From: Marinibacterium sp039179965 | GTDB lineage: Bacteria > Pseudomonadota > Alphaproteobacteria > Rhodobacterales > Rhodobacteraceae | DNA length: 39,228 nt | Assembly (NCBI GenBank): GCA_039179965.1 | Contig: JBCDEC010000007.1 | Span: forward strand, 1 to 39,228 | Reading direction: 5' to 3' | Shown here: positions 16,397 through 23,347 of the stretch, in pieces | Numbering within the stretch: position 1 is the stretch's first letter | Layout: each line of letters begins with the position of its first letter | Translations under genes and position numbers: made by a program | The notes under the pieces: generated by a model | The model's input: only the letters and a program-made list of their open reading frames with translations | Database searches by the model: none | What the model was told of the DNA's origin: nothing

Positions 16397-16567
16397 TTAC
16401 GCAAACTGTCCACTTATACTTCCCGCGACACGGCGATCATAAAGCAAACTTTTCACGTGAAAAGCGACCTTCAGCCAGTTTTTCCAATCGGCTGGGGGAG
16501 TTGTGCATTGTTTTTGCGCCGGTTTTTGAGGTTTTCGCCTCCGGGTTTGTAGGGGGAGCTATATTAA

Positions 16568-16610
16568 TGTTACATGAAATCTGAGTTGAAAAATTTCTGT
16601 AACATGTTAT
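16568..16610. promoter_or_regulatory. Paired operator-like repeats upstream of paaA
   Basis: TGTTACATGAAAT (16568-16580) and TGTAACATGTTAT (16598-16610) match at 10 of 13 positions as direct repeats with a 30-bp period, about three helical turns. Their TGTTACA/TGTAACA cores also form an inverted repeat, and TAACATGTTA (16600-16609) is a perfect palindrome. One copy lies upstream of the predicted -35, the other covers the spacer and -10. This arrangement suggests cooperative binding of a regulator (PaaX or PaaR are local candidates). Confidence 0.6.
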
Positions 16611-16613
16611 TCT
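16586..16613 (+). promoter_or_regulatory. Predicted paaA promoter
   Basis: TTGAAA (16586-16591), a 16-bp spacer and TATTCT (16608-16613) form a plausible sigma-70 promoter upstream of the paaA operon. The -10 is overlapped by the second TGTnACATG repeat. Confidence 0.45.
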
Positions 16614-16700
16614 CCCTGCAAGGCAGGCTGTGTGGGCCGGCAAACAGGATAGGCGGACCCGCAATGATCCGTGTGACCAACTGCGGGTGAGGAGGATGAA

Positions 16701-17693
16701 ATGTACGCTCAAATGGTGAAATCAACGGGCGCGGGGGTTCGCTCCCGCCAGGATATGAGCCCAGAAGACCGTGCGTTTCAGGACCGCATAGACGCGGGCG
16801 AGAAGATCGAGCCAAAGGATGAGATGCCGGATGGCTATCGCAAAACGCTGATCCGTCAGATCGGCCAGCACGCCCATTCCGAAATTGTCGGGCAATTGCC
16901 CGAAGGCAACTGGATCACCCGGGCGCCGACGCTTGAGCGCAAGGCCAATCTTTTGGCCAAAGTGCAGGATGAGGCGGGGCATGGATTGTATCTCTATTGC
17001 GCGGCCGAGACGCTGGGCGTGTCGCGAGACGAGCTGTTCGAGATGCTTCACGCCGGCACAATGAAGTATTCGTCCATCTTCAATTACCCGACGCTGACCT
17101 GGGCCGATATGGGTGCCGTCGGCTGGCTTGTGGACGGTGCGGCGATCATGAACCAGGTGCCGTTGCAGCGCACGTCGTATGGACCCTATGCCCGCGCCAT
17201 GGTGCGGATCTGCAAGGAAGAAAGTTTCCACCAGCGCCAGGGTTTTCACATCATGATGGCGATGGCCAACGGCACCGCTGATCAAAAGCGCATGGCACAG
17301 GATGCGCTCAATCGGTTCTGGTATCCAGCGCTTATGATGTTCGGGCCGTCTGACAAGGACAGCGTGCACTCCGCGCAATCCATGGCCTGGAAAATCAAGA
17401 TGAACACCAACGATGAGTTACGCCAGAAGTTCGTCGACGAGACCACGCCTCAGGCAGACTATCTGGGTCTGACCATTCCCGATGAAAATCTGAAGTGGAA
17501 CGAAGAGACGGGCCACTACGACTTTAGCGAACCGGACTGGGACGAGTTTTTCGATGTTCTCTCGGGCAACGGCCCGTGCAATGTCGACCGCATGGCCGCG
17601 CGGACCAAGGCCTGGGACGATGGGGCTTGGGTGCGCGAGGGCATGCTGGCACATGCTCGCAAAAAGCGGGCGGCGCGAGCTGCGGCCGAGTGA
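16701..17693 (+). CDS. paaA: 1,2-phenylacetyl-CoA epoxidase catalytic subunit PaaA
   Basis: A 330-residue ferritin-like diiron oxygenase. With PaaB, C, D and E it epoxidises the aromatic ring of phenylacetyl-CoA. The metal-binding motifs are intact: E91-x2-H94 in QDEAGHGLYLYC and E174-x2-H177 in KEESFHQRQGFH. Length and landmarks (RQIGQHAHSEIVGQLPEGNW, QSMAWKIKMNTNDELRQKFVD) fit PaaA closely. GGAGG lies 5 nt before the ATG. Downstream, its stop codon overlaps the start of a VOC-family gene rather than paaB, which is unusual for this operon. Confidence 0.96.
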   Translation: MYAQMVKSTGAGVRSRQDMSPEDRAFQDRIDAGEKIEPKDEMPDGYRKTLIRQIGQHAHSEIVGQLPEGNWITRAPTLERKANLLAKVQDEAGHGLYLYCAAETLGVSRDELFEMLHAGTMKYSSIFNYPTLTWADMGAVGWLVDGAAIMNQVPLQRTSYGPYARAMVRICKEESFHQRQGFHIMMAMANGTADQKRMAQDALNRFWYPALMMFGPSDKDSVHSAQSMAWKIKMNTNDELRQKFVDETTPQADYLGLTIPDENLKWNEETGHYDFSEPDWDEFFDVLSGNGPCNVDRMAARTKAWDDGAWVREGMLAHARKKRAARAAAE

Positions 17694-18097
17694 TGACCAT
17701 GCGTCGCGCCATGCCTGTGCTACAGGTCCGGGATGTGGCGGCCTCAGAGGCCTTTTACCTCACGCTTGGATTTGACAGCCATGGGATTTGGGGCGACCCG
17801 CCGGCGTTTTGTATCATGCAGCGCGGCGAGGTGACGTTGGCATTGGATCGTGGCAGGGATGGCGAGGTGTCCTGCAATCAATGGTGGGCAGCCTACATCT
17901 ACATTGACGATGTCGCGGCCCTGCACAGCGAGTTCGCCGCCTTGGATCTACCGGAACTTACCGAAATCCGTCGAGACAACCCATATGGTTGCGACGATTT
18001 CGATGTCGTGGATATCGACGGCCACCGGCTGGCCTTCGGTCAATCGTTGAACCCAGAGCCTGGGCCCGGTCTCGAAACCGGACGCGGTCGGGGATAG
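17693..18097 (+). CDS. VOC (glyoxalase/bleomycin-resistance-like) protein inserted between paaA and paaB
   Basis: About 134 residues, one VOC module: beta-alpha-beta-beta-beta halves starting PVLQVRDVAASEAFYLTLGF and ending DFDVVDIDGHRLAFGQ, like bleomycin-resistance-type proteins. ATG 17693 overlaps the paaA stop (TGATG); ATG 17699 is an alternative. It ends 8 nt before paaB, so it is fully inside the epoxidase operon. Its role is unknown. Possibilities are handling of a reactive epoxide, oxepin or aldehyde by-product, or sequestration of an inhibitory aromatic. The C-terminal tail (PGPGLETGRGRG) is low complexity. Family placement is good; function is not assigned. Confidence 0.85.
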   Translation: MTMRRAMPVLQVRDVAASEAFYLTLGFDSHGIWGDPPAFCIMQRGEVTLALDRGRDGEVSCNQWWAAYIYIDDVAALHSEFAALDLPELTEIRRDNPYGCDDFDVVDIDGHRLAFGQSLNPEPGPGLETGRGRG

Positions 18098-18105
18098 GAG
18101 GACAG

Positions 18106-18390
18106 ATGAGCAGCGAATGGCCCCTTTGGGAGGTGTTTATCCGTGGACAGCACGGGATGAGCCATCGTCACGTGGGCTCATTGCATGCGGCTGATGCCGA
18201 TCATGCGATCAAGAATGCGCGCGATGTCTACACGCGGCGCAATGAAGGGGTGAGCATCTGGGTGGTGGAAGCCGAGCGGATCACTGCCTCAAGCCCGTCG
18301 GACAAGGGCCCGATGTACGACCCGGCGCGCGACAAGGTCTATCGGCATCCGACCTTCTACGACATTCCCGACGATGTAGGAAAAATGTGA
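18106..18390 (+). CDS. paaB: 1,2-phenylacetyl-CoA epoxidase subunit PaaB
   Basis: A 94-residue small subunit of the phenylacetyl-CoA epoxidase, needed to bridge the PaaAC oxygenase with electron delivery. Typical features are the N-terminal PLWEVFIRGQHGMSHRHVGSLHA, the AIKNARDVYTRRNEGVSIWVV core and the C-terminal DPARDKVYRHPTFYDIPDDVG. ATG 18106 is preceded by GGAGGA. The paaC start overlaps its stop codon. The length is normal for the family. Confidence 0.95.
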   Translation: MSSEWPLWEVFIRGQHGMSHRHVGSLHAADADHAIKNARDVYTRRNEGVSIWVVEAERITASSPSDKGPMYDPARDKVYRHPTFYDIPDDVGKM

Positions 18391-19142
18391 TGACCCCGCT
18401 CTTTGAGTTCCTTCTGCGCCAGGGCGACAACGCGCTGGTGCTGGGACACCGCACGTCCGAATGGTGCGGCACGGCGCCTGCGCTGGAGGAAGACATTGCT
18501 CTGGCCAACACGGCGCTCGATCTGATCGGACAGACACAATTGTGGTTGGGCTATGCGGCCGAGGTCGAGGGCAGGGGGCGCAGTGCAAACGACCTGGCCT
18601 ATCTGCGCGACGTGTATGACTTTCGCAATCTGCTGATGCTGGAAGTGCCCAACGAGGACTTTGGCCGGACGCTGATGCGCCAGTTTCTGTTCGATGCCTT
18701 TCAAGTGCCGTGGCTGACCGCCCTGTGCGACTCCTCCGATACGCGGATCACCGAAATTGCAGCGAAATCCCTGAAGGAGGCGACGTATCACCTTGACCGT
18801 TCTGCCGAGACGGTCGTGGCGCTTGGCGACGGAACGGCGGAGAGCAACCGGCGCATGCAAGCCGCGTTGGATTACCTCTGGCCCTATGCTGGCGAACTGT
18901 TCGCCGATGACGCCACGGACCGAGCGATGAAAGAAACCGGGGTTGCGCCGCTGCCGTCTGAGCTGCGCCCTGACTGGGCGCGGCGCGTGGATGAAGGTCT
19001 CGCGGAGGCTGTTCTGATCCGCCCCGATGGTGACTTTGCACATTCCGGAGGGCGAACCGGCTTTCGCCATACTGAGCATCTGGGCCACATGCTTGCGACC
19101 ATGCAGGTCCTGCAGCGATCCTATCCGGGCGCGACGTGGTAG
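18390..19142 (+). CDS. paaC: 1,2-phenylacetyl-CoA epoxidase structural subunit PaaC
   Basis: About 250 residues, the non-catalytic ferritin-like partner of PaaA. Landmarks are LLRQGDNALVLGHRTSEWCGTAPALEEDIALANTALDLIGQ at the N-terminus, YDFRNLLMLEVPNEDFG, KSLKEATYHLDRSAETVVALGDGT and the C-terminal GGRTGFRHTEHLGHMLATMQVLQRSYPGA. ATG 18390 overlaps the paaB stop; the GTG at 18387 is one codon earlier but less likely. It is coupled to paaB and followed by paaD after 3 nt. Confidence 0.95.
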   Translation: MTPLFEFLLRQGDNALVLGHRTSEWCGTAPALEEDIALANTALDLIGQTQLWLGYAAEVEGRGRSANDLAYLRDVYDFRNLLMLEVPNEDFGRTLMRQFLFDAFQVPWLTALCDSSDTRITEIAAKSLKEATYHLDRSAETVVALGDGTAESNRRMQAALDYLWPYAGELFADDATDRAMKETGVAPLPSELRPDWARRVDEGLAEAVLIRPDGDFAHSGGRTGFRHTEHLGHMLATMQVLQRSYPGATW

Positions 19143-19145
19143 CCG

Positions 19146-19616
19146 ATGACCGAGGCGGCACACATAACCGAAGCCCAGGTCTGGGCCTGGCTCGAAGAGG
19201 TGCCCGACCCCGAGATCCCGGTGATTTCGGTCGTGGATCTGGGCGTTGTGCGGCATGTCTCGATCGCGGGCGGGCAGGTGACGGTCACGGTGACGCCGAC
19301 CTATTCGGGCTGTCCGGCCATGGCCGTGATCTCCATGGATATTGAAACCGCTCTGGCCAAACAGGGTGTAACGGATCTGGCGCTGAAGACGCAGATTGCG
19401 CCGCCCTGGACCACCGACTGGCTGTCGGAGAAGGGCCGCAACCGGCTTGAAGCCTATGGCATTGCGCCCCCGCAAGCCGCCGGTGGGCCAGATCGCTGTC
19501 CGCATTGCCAATCCACGCAGGTCGAGAAGATCAGCCAGTTCGGTTCGACCCCCTGCAAGGCGCAGTGGCGCTGCCGGGACTGCCTGGAACCCTTCGACTA
19601 TTTCAAATGCATCTGA
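19146..19616 (+). CDS. paaD: Phenylacetyl-CoA epoxidase assembly protein PaaD
   Basis: A 156-residue DUF59/MIP18-family protein linked to iron-sulfur maturation of the epoxidase system. The N-terminal domain has EEVPDPEIPVISVVDLGVV and the conserved cysteine of TYSGCPAM (C56). The C-terminal zinc-ribbon-like domain has CPHC (C118, C121), C137, CRDC (C143, C146) and C155. Its position between paaC and paaE is the standard operon order. Confidence 0.93.
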   Translation: MTEAAHITEAQVWAWLEEVPDPEIPVISVVDLGVVRHVSIAGGQVTVTVTPTYSGCPAMAVISMDIETALAKQGVTDLALKTQIAPPWTTDWLSEKGRNRLEAYGIAPPQAAGGPDRCPHCQSTQVEKISQFGSTPCKAQWRCRDCLEPFDYFKCI

Positions 19617-19627
19617 AAGGCCCCGCT

Positions 19628-20698
19628 ATGGTGCAGTTTCACCCGCTCACGGTCACGGCGATCGAAAAAACCATTCGCGATGCGGTGGTCGTTACACTCC
19701 AACCCGAGGATCAGGAGGCTTTTGCCTTTACGCAGGGTCAGTATCTGACCTTTCGCAAAATGTTCGACGATCAGGAGTTGAGGCGGTCTTATTCGATCTG
19801 CGCGGGCCGGTCCGATGGTCTTGTACAGGTTGGGATCAAACGCGTCGCGGGCGGTGCATTCTCGACCTGGGCCAACAGTGAATTACAGGTCGGCGACCGG
19901 ATGGAGGCCTTGCCGCCGATGGGCAACTTTTTTGCTCAGGCGCCAGCGGAGGCTCCGCATTACCTGGCCTTTGCCGGTGGTTCGGGAATCACGCCGGTTC
20001 TGTCGATCCTGCGGACCGGGCTGGACGCCGAACCCGAAGCGCGGTTCACGCTGGTCTATGCCAATCGCAATCCAACCACGATCATGTTCCGGGAAGAGCT
20101 TGAAGACCTCAAGAACCGCTATCTGAACCGGTTCAACGTCATACATATTCTGGAAGATGAAAGTCAGGAGATCGACCTGTTTCGCGGTCGGGTAGATGGC
20201 GAAAAATGTGCCGCCCTCTTTGCTCACTGGATCGACATCACCTCTGTGGACATGGCCTATATCTGCGGACCGGAACCGATGATGCAGGCGATTGCCGCCG
20301 CGCTGGAGCTGCATGGGCTCTCCAAGGATCAGATCCGGTTTGAGCTTTTTGCCAGCGGCCAACCCGGCCGCCTGCCGGAGCCCGTGGCGGATGCTGCGCA
20401 TATGGCGGATGGTGTCGAGGGGCGACTGACCATTGGCGGTGAGAGCCGATCCTTGACCATCCCGCCCCGCACAAGCCTTCTGGACGCGGCGCTGCAAAGC
20501 AATCTCGATGCGCCGTTTGCCTGCAAGGCCGGCGTGTGTTCGACCTGCAAAGCCAAGGTGATGCAGGGCGAGGTAGAGATGATCTCCAACCATGCGCTGG
20601 AGGATTACGAAGTCGACGCGGGCTTTGTGCTGACGTGCCAGTGTTACCCCGTCTCCGCCGAACCTGTGGTGTGGGACTATGATCAGGCCAGGCACTAG
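19628..20698 (+). CDS. paaE: Phenylacetyl-CoA epoxidase reductase PaaE
   Basis: About 356 residues. A flavin reductase with FNR-like FAD and NAD(P)H domains followed by a plant-type [2Fe-2S] ferredoxin domain; it passes electrons from NADPH to the PaaA diiron centre. Visible motifs are RRSYSIC near residues 52-58 (FAD), GGSGITPVLSIL (NADP) and CGPEPMM, then the cluster cysteines C299, C304, C307 and C337. I start it at ATG 19628, after a GAAAGG box; the frame is open farther upstream only through overlap with paaD. It is the last gene of the rightward epoxidase operon. Confidence 0.95.
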   Translation: MVQFHPLTVTAIEKTIRDAVVVTLQPEDQEAFAFTQGQYLTFRKMFDDQELRRSYSICAGRSDGLVQVGIKRVAGGAFSTWANSELQVGDRMEALPPMGNFFAQAPAEAPHYLAFAGGSGITPVLSILRTGLDAEPEARFTLVYANRNPTTIMFREELEDLKNRYLNRFNVIHILEDESQEIDLFRGRVDGEKCAALFAHWIDITSVDMAYICGPEPMMQAIAAALELHGLSKDQIRFELFASGQPGRLPEPVADAAHMADGVEGRLTIGGESRSLTIPPRTSLLDAALQSNLDAPFACKAGVCSTCKAKVMQGEVEMISNHALEDYEVDAGFVLTCQCYPVSAEPVVWDYDQARH

Positions 20699-20810
20699 AG
20701 CGCGCCGCGCGAAAGCGGGCTTGGCGCGGGACTCAAGCGAAGGTGTTGCGAAGGCACAATCCCAATCAAGGCCCATTGCCGGACGCGACGCGCCCTGGCC
20801 AGTGATGGCA

Positions 20811-21416
20811 TCAAACGGTCGGACGACCCGCCACACCGTGCAACGTGAGATCTGCGATCACAGCGGCATATTCGTCCCGCTCGCTCCGGCTGGCTTTAGG
20901 GTTCCACATGTAAAACCAGTTGAGCATGCCAAAGACGGACATGGTCAGGTCCCGGCGCTTGCGCCGGTCTTCGGCCAGTTGCCCGGGCGCGCACGCCTCC
21001 AGAACTGTGGCAACGCGATTGACGAGATCGCGCTGGTAGTTCTTCAGCACGTCCTGTTTGGCCTCTGGCAGACGCGGCAACCCTTCGGCCTGAATCTTGT
21101 GCTGATGATCCATCCCGTCGTAGGCCAGCAGAAAAGCCCGCAAGAGCGCGTGCAGTTGCTCTGGCGGGGCAAGACCCTGCAGGTCGACATCGCAGATCAG
21201 ATCCCGCAATGCGGCGAGGTAGCTGTCAAGGATGTCAAAGACCAGATCGTCCTTGCTGGCATAGTAGTGGTAGATGTTGGCCTTGGAGATCCCGCACGCC
21301 TTGGCCACTTCGTTCATCGAGGCCCGCTCGATGCCTTCGCGCGCAAAGACCTCTGCCGCGACAGCGAGAATGTGCTGACGTTTATGGTCGTGATCCTTGG
21401 CTATGGTTCTGACCAA
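20811..21416 (-). CDS. paaR: TetR family regulator PaaR
   Basis: A 201-residue TetR-type repressor. The N-terminal DNA-binding domain (about 12-60) contains ILAVAAEVFAREGIERASMNEVAKACGISKANIYHYYASKDDLVFDIL. The ligand domain follows the pattern of PaaR-type repressors that sense phenylacetyl-CoA. The start is a rare TTG at 21416, supported by AAGGAG upstream within the end of paaK and by the absence of a later Met before the HTH. It is last in the paaI-paaK-paaR transcript, 6 nt after paaK, so it is autoregulated if it binds the palindrome at 23252. Assignment as PaaR relies on context as well as sequence. Confidence 0.87.
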   Translation of the reverse strand: MVRTIAKDHDHKRQHILAVAAEVFAREGIERASMNEVAKACGISKANIYHYYASKDDLVFDILDSYLAALRDLICDVDLQGLAPPEQLHALLRAFLLAYDGMDHQHKIQAEGLPRLPEAKQDVLKNYQRDLVNRVATVLEACAPGQLAEDRRKRRDLTMSVFGMLNWFYMWNPKASRSERDEYAAVIADLTLHGVAGRPTV

Positions 21417-21421
21417 ACCGG

Positions 21422-22732
21422 CTACTCCTTGGGACGATCATCGACCACACGGCGGGCCTTGCCCTGACTGCGTTCGACCGCGTTGGGTGGCCCAACCTCG
21501 ACCTGGGCCGAGACCCCCACCACGTCCTTGATCTTCTGGGTCAGGCGCGCGGCGGTGGCCGCTCTTTGCGGCTCTCCGGCTGCCTCCGGCGTGGCTTCGA
21601 CATGCACGGACATCGCGTCCATTCGGCCGTCCCGGGTCAGCCGGATCTGGAAATGCGGAGCCAGCTCGGGGATTGCCAGGACTTGCTCTTCGATCTGGGT
21701 GGGGAAGACATTCACGCCGCGCAGGATAATCATGTCGTCGGATCGCCCGGTGATCTTTTCCATGCGCCGCATCGACCGCGCCGTACCAGGCAAGAGCCGC
21801 GTCAGATCCCGCGTCCGGTAGCGGATCATCGGCAAGCCTTCCTTGGTGAGCGTGGTGAAGACCAGTTCTCCGATCTCGCCGTCGGGGAGGACGGCGCCGG
21901 TTTCGGGGTCGATGATCTCGGGGTAGAAATGATCCTCCCAGATGTGCAGTCCGTCCTTGGTTTCCACGCATTCATTCGCCACGCCCGGCCCCATGACTTC
22001 GGAGAGCCCGTAGATATCCACGGCGTGCATGTCGAAGGCCGCTTCCACTTCGGCCCGCATGGCATTGGTCCATGGCTCGGCCCCAAAGATTCCCACCTCG
22101 ATGGAACTGGCGCGGGGATCAAGGCCAGCCTTGCGATACTGTTCCAGAATGTTGAGCATGTAGGACGGTGTCACCATGATCGTGGTGGGCTTGAAATCTT
22201 CGATCAGCGTCACCTGGCGTTCCGTCATCCCGCCAGAGACCGGCACAACTGTGGTGCCCAGCTTCTCGGCCCCGTAGTGCGCGCCAAGCCCGCCCGTGAA
22301 CAGCCCGTAGCCATAGGCGATGTGCACGAGATCGCCGGGCCGCGTCCCGCTGGCGCGCATCGAGCGGGCCACCAGATCCGCCCACATATCGATATCGCCT
22401 TGCGTGTAGCCCACCACCGTAGGTTTGCCCGTGGTGCCGGATGAGGCATGAATGCGGATGATCTGATCTCGCGGGACGGCAAAGAGACCAAAGGGGTAGT
22501 TGTCCCGCAGATCGGCCTTATTGGTGAAGGGGAACTTTGCCAGATCTGCGAGGTCCTGAAGATCGTCGGGGTGCACGCCCGCAGCGTCAAAGCGCTGGCG
22601 GTAGAAGGGCACGTCGTCATAGGCCTTGCGCAGCGACCATTTCATCCGATCCAGTTGCAAGGCGCGGATTTCGTCAAGGGAGGCGATCTCAATCGGATCG
22701 AGGCTCTCGCGGCTGGGCGTCAGGTCTTTCAT
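21422..22732 (-). CDS. paaK: Phenylacetate-CoA ligase PaaK
   Basis: A 436-residue adenylate-forming ligase that activates phenylacetate to phenylacetyl-CoA, the entry step of the pathway. It has the nucleotide-binding loop SSGTTGKPTVVGYT (97-110), VHIAYGYGLFTGGLGAHYGAEKLG, YGLSEVMGPGVANEC, RYRTRDLTRLLPG and GRSDDMIILRGVNVFPTQIEE, all characteristic of PaaK. GAGAGGAG precedes ATG. It sits 15 nt after paaI and 5 nt before paaR. Confidence 0.96.
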   Translation of the reverse strand: MKDLTPSRESLDPIEIASLDEIRALQLDRMKWSLRKAYDDVPFYRQRFDAAGVHPDDLQDLADLAKFPFTNKADLRDNYPFGLFAVPRDQIIRIHASSGTTGKPTVVGYTQGDIDMWADLVARSMRASGTRPGDLVHIAYGYGLFTGGLGAHYGAEKLGTTVVPVSGGMTERQVTLIEDFKPTTIMVTPSYMLNILEQYRKAGLDPRASSIEVGIFGAEPWTNAMRAEVEAAFDMHAVDIYGLSEVMGPGVANECVETKDGLHIWEDHFYPEIIDPETGAVLPDGEIGELVFTTLTKEGLPMIRYRTRDLTRLLPGTARSMRRMEKITGRSDDMIILRGVNVFPTQIEEQVLAIPELAPHFQIRLTRDGRMDAMSVHVEATPEAAGEPQRAATAARLTQKIKDVVGVSAQVEVGPPNAVERSQGKARRVVDDRPKE

Positions 22733-22747
22733 TGCACTCCTCTCCCT

Positions 22748-23176
22748 TTAGTCTTCTTCAAACAGCGTGCCGCGGATGGTGCGGGAGCCGCCCCGAAACG
22801 CCGCAATCAGGCGCCCGTCCTGATCGGTGACATGTGCGTCATAGACTCCGCTGCGCCCGGTCTGGCTGACCTCGACGGCTGTGGCCGTCAGCTGATCCCC
22901 GGTCTGAGCGGGCGCGATGTAGGTGATCGTATTGTGCTGCGCGACGGTGATCTGATTGCGGCTGTTGCAGGCAAAGGCAAAGGCGCTGTCGGCCAGTGAA
23001 AAGATGATCCCGCCGTGACAGATATTCGCGCCGTTACAATGATGCGCAGCCACCGTCAGCGACAGGGTCGCGGTGCCCTCGTCTACATGATCGAGCGTCA
23101 TGCCCAGCCAGGGGCTTGCACGGTCCTGCGCCCAGAGCGCTGCTGCGGATTTCTCGGCCCGGTCTTTTGGGGTCAT
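22748..23176 (-). CDS. paaI: Hydroxyphenylacetyl-CoA thioesterase PaaI
   Basis: About 142 residues, a single hotdog-fold thioesterase that removes dead-end CoA esters and frees CoA when the pathway stalls. The active-site region CNGANICHGGIIFSLADSAFAFACNS contains the expected glycine and aspartate. ATG 23176 is chosen because GGGAG lies 5 nt upstream; an in-frame GTG at 23200 adds eight residues without family similarity. It is the first gene of the leftward paaI-paaK-paaR operon, whose promoter overlaps the palindrome at 23252-23265. Confidence 0.92.
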   Translation of the reverse strand: MTPKDRAEKSAAALWAQDRASPWLGMTLDHVDEGTATLSLTVAAHHCNGANICHGGIIFSLADSAFAFACNSRNQITVAQHNTITYIAPAQTGDQLTATAVEVSQTGRSGVYDAHVTDQDGRLIAAFRGGSRTIRGTLFEED

Positions 23177-23251
23177 TATCACTCCCGCCGCGATCCTCAC
23201 GGAACTCTCGCTTGCAAAAATTCACGATCTGTTTAGGTTCATATTTCATAA

Positions 23252-23265
23252 ACCGACCGGTTGGT
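23252..23265. promoter_or_regulatory. Probable PaaR operator in the paaI-paaZ intergenic region
   Basis: ACCGACCGGTTGGT is palindromic at 12 of 14 positions around a CCGG centre, typical in size and composition for a TetR-family site. It overlaps TTGACC (minus strand, 23268-23263), a likely -35 box of the paaI promoter. Lying in the divergent gap, it could control both paaIKR and paaZX. Binding by PaaR is inferred. Confidence 0.65.
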
Positions 23266-23347
23266 CAATATTTGGCGCCGCGGGTGTCCGGGCAAGCCGG
23301 AGTGGCTACAGGATCCGGGCCGTCGGGCCGGTGTGGAGGGCAAGTTG

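Larger units (their letters stand above)
16397..16700. other. 304-bp intergenic region between kinase gene and paaA
   Basis: No gene is visible. The part near the kinase is T-rich with no clear promoter that I can defend. The part near paaA holds the repeat pair at 16568-16610, a promoter candidate and an approximately 80-nt leader ending in GGAGG, 5 nt before the paaA ATG. Confidence 0.6.

Noticed and set aside
20699..20730. GC-rich inverted repeat after paaE as a terminator
   Set aside because: Arms pair only partly and no T-run follows, so I do not call one in the 112-bp convergent gap.
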